Below are positions 51,873-55,504 of a stretch of 55,504 nucleotides of DNA, one piece after another. The DNA is from an uncultured Pseudomonadales bacterium (GTDB taxonomy: Bacteria > Pseudomonadota > Gammaproteobacteria > Pseudomonadales > Azotimanducaceae). A model generated the notes under the pieces. It did not search any database, was not told the origin of the DNA, and saw only the letters and a program-made list of their open reading frames with translations. The stretch is taken from contig CAKZWF010000074.1 in assembly GCA_937921865.1 (NCBI GenBank), positions 1 to 55,504 on the forward strand. Direction: 5' to 3'. Position 1 is the first letter of the stretch, and each line of letters begins with the position of its first letter. The position numbers and the translations under genes were made by a program.

Positions 51873-52961
51873 TCAGCTGGCATCCTGTTTATCGAGAAAA
51901 TCCCGGAACTCCTGCGTGTACATTCGATACAGCACCAGAGCCAGCGAGATGATCAGCGGTCCGTAGAGCAGTCCGATCAGCCCGAACAACTGCAGCCCGC
52001 CGATGATCGCCAGGAAAATCACCAGGCCGTTAATCGACGCAGCACCAGACATCATCATGGGCCGAACGATATTATCTATTGAACCGACCACCACGATGCT
52101 CCAGACGATCAGCGCGATACCCCAGCCCGAGTCGCCGGTGACAATAAGATAGACCGCTGCCGGCAGCCAGATGAGAGCAGTCCCGATAACGGGAATGAAC
52201 GACGCGAACGCAATCATCGCCCCCCAGAAAAATCCGGGGAAACCAGCAATCCACATGGCGAATCCACCAGCCAGCCCTTGCAGCAGTGCAGTCACCACAT
52301 TGCCGAGCAGTACTGATCGGGTGACCGATGCGGTCTCTTCGAGCAGGTGGTCTTCCTGACTGCGCGACAGCGGAATGGCGTTGCGCAGAAAGTCCATGAG
52401 CTTGTCGTGGTCACGCAGGGCGAAAAATAACACCAGCACCATCAGACCGAGGTCAAAGATCATGCCCAACAGTCCACCGGCCAGCTGTCGGCTGAAACTG
52501 ATCAGCACGCTGCTGAGGCCTGTGGCCGTCGTGACCACCTGTTGTTTCAATGAGTCGGGCGAGAGAAATTCCGCGGGCAGCCAGGTCTCCAGTTTCGAGG
52601 TTACCCAGACCACCAGTGGCCAGCTCATCGCATTGCTGAGACCGCCATCACTGACCCAGTCGATCAGCACCCGTGCGTATCCGGCTCCCTGATTGAGCAG
52701 AGCGATGAGCGCCAGCACCAGTGGTACCACCACCACAAATGTCATCACGATACAGGTGATGAAAGCCGCCCAGCTTGGACGCTCGCCAAGCAGGCTGGAT
52801 AGACGCTCATGAATCGGCTGGCAGAAGGTGCTGAGCAGCAGAGCGATAAGGATTGGATGCAGGTAGGGCTGGAAAATTGCCGCGCTGCCGATGAACGCCA
52901 GCAGCAGTGCGCCTAACAGCAGGATACGACCAGGTTTCATTGCGAGTTCGGTACTACTCAT
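51873..52961 (-). CDS. AI-2E/PerM-family membrane permease
   Basis: The 362-residue protein has about eight membrane helices in the family's pattern, with F-I-P-V-I-G-T-A-L-I-W-L-P near 255 and a C-terminal F-G-L-I-G-L-L-Y-G-P-L-I near 330. Named members export AI-2-like signals or act as Na+/H+ antiporters. The exact solute is unknown. It overlaps the next gene by eight bases. Confidence 0.93.
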   Translation of the reverse strand: MSSTELAMKPGRILLLGALLLAFIGSAAIFQPYLHPILIALLLSTFCQPIHERLSSLLGERPSWAAFITCIVMTFVVVVPLVLALIALLNQGAGYARVLIDWVSDGGLSNAMSWPLVVWVTSKLETWLPAEFLSPDSLKQQVVTTATGLSSVLISFSRQLAGGLLGMIFDLGLMVLVLFFALRDHDKLMDFLRNAIPLSRSQEDHLLEETASVTRSVLLGNVVTALLQGLAGGFAMWIAGFPGFFWGAMIAFASFIPVIGTALIWLPAAVYLIVTGDSGWGIALIVWSIVVVGSIDNIVRPMMMSGAASINGLVIFLAIIGGLQLFGLIGLLYGPLIISLALVLYRMYTQEFRDFLDKQDAS

Positions 52962-53580
52962 GCACAGCCGTGGTCATCATCAGAAAACCGGTGAATGCCG
53001 CGTTGTTGGGTGACAGGGATGGGTGAACTTTGGTCTTCATGATTGCAATGGCGTCGCGATAGTCTGAATAGAATTGCCAGGTCGGTCGCGGGTGATAGAC
53101 CAGGTTGTCCAATTCAAACTGACGGATGACGTTTTTCGTGGTGGTGGGTTTGACGAATACTTCATGCTGCGGATCGTAGTAGAGCAGACAGATTGTCAGC
53201 AGACTCCACTTCGCCAGCTTCCCGTCCTGCAGTAGCTCAACAATATCAGTAAATCCCCTCTCCTGGTTGCCGTGCAGCAGCCGGCGAAAGCCAGCGCAGA
53301 GACTGGTTCGATCATCCCGGCTGAGACCGTTCACATAGTCGCGGAACTTGGGCTTTTCGAACATCGAGATCATGGAGGAGCGGGAGACGATTTTGACAAT
53401 GTCGTCGAGGAGGACTGCCTGGTTCTTAAAACGACCTTTCGCCAGCGCCGTGGACGCATAATCAACCAGCTTGTTGACGTTGTGTTTCTTGCCGATGTGC
53501 TGCAGCTGCTCGTCTGCGAAACCACCTGGATATTTATGCAGAAACAATGATTCGGCTTCTCTGAGTTTCTTGAGATTCAT
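52954..53580 (-). CDS. Protein of unknown function, 208 aa
   Basis: The ATG at 53580 begins M-N-L-K-K-L-R-E-A; the earlier part of the frame lies within the MFS gene and is unlikely. The protein is mostly helical with K-Y-P-G-G-F, L-D-D-I-V-K-I-V-S-R and L-L-Y-Y-D-P-Q-H-E-V segments, with no signal peptide. I recognise no family. It ends inside the permease gene and begins 40 bases after the MFS stop on the same strand, so it may be co-expressed with both. Confidence 0.75.
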   Translation of the reverse strand: MNLKKLREAESLFLHKYPGGFADEQLQHIGKKHNVNKLVDYASTALAKGRFKNQAVLLDDIVKIVSRSSMISMFEKPKFRDYVNGLSRDDRTSLCAGFRRLLHGNQERGFTDIVELLQDGKLAKWSLLTICLLYYDPQHEVFVKPTTTKNVIRQFELDNLVYHPRPTWQFYSDYRDAIAIMKTKVHPSLSPNNAAFTGFLMMTTAVHE

Positions 53581-53620
53581 GTGTGGTCGATCACTCCTGG
53601 TTGAGCAACTCGGGCGATTG

Positions 53621-54892
53621 TTAGGAATGGCGTTTCGGTTCAGGCGGTAAAGCTGCGAGAAAGCAGATTGATCCAAGCAGGGAAAACCCTGCCAGCAATG
53701 ATAGCCCGAGCTCGTAGTCTCCATAGATGTCTGCCATCAGTCCGGCGAAAATTGGTCCGAAAGACATGCCCAGCATCACGATCAGTGAAGAGAATCCCAT
53801 GATCGTACCGAATGAACGTGCGCCGAAGTAGTCCGCTCGCATCGCCACCATCAACGGCCCACGGGTGCCCCAGGCCACGCCATGCAGCACTGCAAACGCA
53901 AATACCATCGCGAAACTGGAGGCAAAGGTCACCAGTACCAGACCCCCAGCGTGGGCGAGCATGCACAGCGCACAGATAAAGCGCTTGTTGAATCGATCTC
54001 CGAGATAACCGCCGCTGAGCTGGCCGAGCAGCTGGAAACCGGTCAGCAGGGCAACCACGCCGCCTGCCTGAGCTAAGGTGTAGTCGAGCCCTTCAATCAG
54101 ATGTGGCACGAGATGGACCATCATCGCCGAGACGGTCAGCAGCGCCAGAGCGTGACCAATCGAGATCAACCAGAACGACGATGTACGCATCGCTTCGCGA
54201 GCGGTGAAATCGCGATCTAGGTCGAGATGCGCGTGTTCAGCGTGATCAGCGCGGCGGTAGCCGTCGGGGACTTCGCCGACATCCTCGGGTCGATGGCGCA
54301 CCATCTGCACCAGCGGCAGTCCGACAACCAGGATCAGCACACCGGACCAGAATGCGGTAGCCCGCCAGCCGAAAGCTTCCATTACCAGCACCAGGACAGG
54401 TACCGACAGACCGCCAATTGAGAATCCCAACTGGGAGAACGCCACCGCTTTGGCGCGGTTCTGATCGAACCAGTTGACCAGAGAGACCATCAAAGTGGCG
54501 AAGCCACCAAGACTCGAGCCCAGCGCGATGAGCACAAAACACAGATAAAATGTGGTCAGGGAATCGACCCGGCTGAACGCTATGAAGCCAATGCCGAAAA
54601 TTACCGTGCCGATCGTGAGAACCATACGAGGACCAAAACGATCAGCCAGCCAGCCCTGGAGCGGGCCGAGAATTCCGCTCTCAACCCGGGTTAGCGCGAA
54701 TGCGCCAGCCAGCAGGGTTTTACTCCAGCCGAATTCCTCCAGCAGATACACCATGTAGATGCCGTAAGACTGCATCCACAGCACAGCGGCCAGCCACTGA
54801 ACGCCGCTCGATGCACCGACAATGTACCAGCCGTAAAAGATGTGTCCCTTCGGGCGCAGGGCTGAGTTGAAGTTCTCTTTGAAGCTGGCCAT
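53621..54892 (-). CDS. MFS transporter, monocarboxylate/oxalate-formate antiporter type
   Basis: The 423-residue protein has about 12 membrane helices. G-W-Y-I-V-G near the start and the loop G-W-L-A-D-R-F-G-P-R between helices 2 and 3 are typical of the MFS OFA/monocarboxylate branch. A central cytoplasmic loop is acidic and His-rich (H-A-E-H-A-H-L-D-L-D). The substrate is probably an organic anion, inferred only. The start codon sits inside an inverted repeat (54889-54938). It follows the DUF3604 gene by 82 bases. Confidence 0.92.
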   Translation of the reverse strand: MASFKENFNSALRPKGHIFYGWYIVGASSGVQWLAAVLWMQSYGIYMVYLLEEFGWSKTLLAGAFALTRVESGILGPLQGWLADRFGPRMVLTIGTVIFGIGFIAFSRVDSLTTFYLCFVLIALGSSLGGFATLMVSLVNWFDQNRAKAVAFSQLGFSIGGLSVPVLVLVMEAFGWRATAFWSGVLILVVGLPLVQMVRHRPEDVGEVPDGYRRADHAEHAHLDLDRDFTAREAMRTSSFWLISIGHALALLTVSAMMVHLVPHLIEGLDYTLAQAGGVVALLTGFQLLGQLSGGYLGDRFNKRFICALCMLAHAGGLVLVTFASSFAMVFAFAVLHGVAWGTRGPLMVAMRADYFGARSFGTIMGFSSLIVMLGMSFGPIFAGLMADIYGDYELGLSLLAGFSLLGSICFLAALPPEPKRHS

Positions 54893-54938
54893 TCAAACCA
54901 TCATACGCGACGGCCCGGTGGCTCGATGGTTTGAATGG
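54889..54938 (-). promoter_or_regulatory. Perfect 14-bp inverted repeat covering the MFS start codon
   Basis: CCATTCAAACCATC (54889-54902) and GATGGTTTGAATGG (54925-54938) are exact reverse complements separated by 22 bases. The MFS ATG (54890-54892) lies in the downstream arm of the mRNA hairpin, and no good ribosome site is visible outside it. In the mRNA a short ATG-ATG-GTT-TGA reading frame ends just before the start. Either translational control or an operator is possible. Confidence 0.75.
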
Positions 54939-54974
54939 TCAGGTTTGGCTTCGCGCGCCTGCGAAGTTGGCCGC

Positions 54975-55504
54975 TCAGCTGGCTGGCTGATACCAGATCG
55001 GTGAACTCCAGGCGCGATCCTGGAGGGTCGCCTGCATGTCCGGCCTGGGTGGCACGCCGGCGCGTATCGCATCCCAGGTTGACCATCGGCACTTGGGATT
55101 CTCCAGCACCCGCACGTAGTAGAAGGCTTTCTCGGCGGGGTCGAAGTCAGGATCCTCCCACACCACTATCAGCTGGGATGCACCCACGTCTTCGCTCACC
55201 GCACAGGTCTCGAGATTCACGGTGGCACCGTTATCGGCACAACGTCCGGTCTCAGGATCGACCGCCCCATCAGAGCAGGCCACGTCGATCACCGCCTCTC
55301 TGGGCTCACCGTTTTCCAGCCAGCCCTTGATGATCTGCAGCCTCTGCAGCGGCACGCTGTCCGTATCCCTGGCCGCCCAGACCAGGAACTTCGGCGCCCG
55401 GCCGTCCTGCTCCGCAAGACCGAGCTGCGGTCGCGGTCTGAGGTGGCGGCTGCCTGGTACGGGACCCTCTGAGTCAAACGCCCTTCGTCCATTTCGGCGA
55501 AGCC
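54975..55504 (-). CDS. DUF3604-domain protein, C-terminal part, 5' end outside window
   Basis: The frame is open to the right edge with no start, so the N-terminus is missing. The visible end matches the C-terminus of DUF3604 proteins: L-Q-I-I-K-G-W, V-W-E-D-P-D-F-D-P, A-F-Y-Y-V-R-V-L-E, P-K-C-R-W-S-T-W-D and R-A-W-S-S-P-I-W-Y. This family is related to metal-dependent phosphoesterases and is common in marine Gammaproteobacteria. Its substrate is unknown. The MFS gene follows on the same strand, with a CTTCGC/GCGAAG hairpin (54949-54966) between them. Confidence 0.9.
   Translation of the reverse strand, partial: LRRNGRRAFDSEGPVPGSRHLRPRPQLGLAEQDGRAPKFLVWAARDTDSVPLQRLQIIKGWLENGEPREAVIDVACSDGAVDPETGRCADNGATVNLETCAVSEDVGASQLIVVWEDPDFDPAEKAFYYVRVLENPKCRWSTWDAIRAGVPPRPDMQATLQDRAWSSPIWYQPAS

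Overview
The window is an ordinary-looking chromosomal stretch of a free-living, probably marine, gammaproteobacterium. This rests on its moderately high GC, the Fur/FeoAB, Lon, Sir2 and ECF-sigma gene types, the many acyl-CoA, SDR, DUF3604 and serine-hydrolase genes typical of lipid- and xenobiotic-degrading marine Gammaproteobacteria, and a TolQ/TolR/AgmX operon of a kind known from Gamma- and Deltaproteobacteria. The species cannot be named from the sequence. I saw no phage, integrase, transposase, CRISPR array, rRNA or tRNA. Both ends cut a gene: a serine hydrolase on the left and a DUF3604 protein on the right.

Layout. 1-3.2 kb (+): beta-lactamase-like hydrolase, Sir2 deacylase and two tandem secreted paralogues that look like DUF6491. 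3.0-6.7 kb: a possible truncated HAMP-like membrane protein (-), a MerR-HTH/TPR fusion (+), and an ECF sigma / zinc-finger anti-sigma / secreted coiled-coil operon (-). 6.8-10.4 kb (+): a heterodimeric ABC exporter. 10.5-16 kb (-): an iron island with fur, feoA, feoB, a porin, an FMN-binding protein and a PepSY membrane protein, with two Fur-box-like sites. 16.1-23.9 kb: catabolic enzymes (degenerate SDR, dienelactone hydrolase, Ldh-type dehydrogenase, SMP-30, enoyl-CoA hydratase, cysteine synthase, serine hydrolase) and apbE. 23.9-24.5 kb: 578 non-coding bases rich in hairpins.

24.5-34.1 kb (+): a ten-gene operon closed by a clear terminator. It holds a TlpA-like thioredoxin, a secreted beta-rich protein, three TPR proteins (two of them lipoproteins), a small secreted protein, a TolQ/ExbB proton channel, two ExbD/TolR proteins and an AgmX-type TonB-like protein. 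This is the most interesting system here: an envelope-spanning, proton-driven machine related to the Myxococcus Agl-Glt motor, of unknown job in this organism. Only the second of its two ExbD/TolR proteins keeps the membrane aspartate.

34.1-46 kb: a third DUF6491-like protein, an M20 hydrolase with a 6PGDH-like oxidoreductase, a stand-alone acyl-CoA carboxyltransferase, small secreted or unknown proteins, a PD-(D/E)XK-like protein, Lon, a pair of acyl-CoA dehydrogenases and a D-2-hydroxyacid dehydrogenase. 46-49.3 kb: a nucleotide/ADP-ribose housekeeping group (all-alpha dUTPase, macro domain, MTH1-like NUDIX, LLM flavoenzyme, second NUDIX). 49.4-55.5 kb: aminotransferase, a GST-like gene bracketed by REP-like repeats, an AI-2E-family permease, an unknown protein, an MFS transporter whose start codon lies in a perfect 14-bp inverted repeat, and DUF3604.

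Two working hypotheses link genes. First, Fur would control a ferrous-iron route in which an ApbE-flavinylated periplasmic protein and a PepSY membrane protein reduce ferric iron for FeoB. Second, Sir2, the macro-domain protein and the NUDIX enzymes fit the handling of NAD-derived ADP-ribose products.
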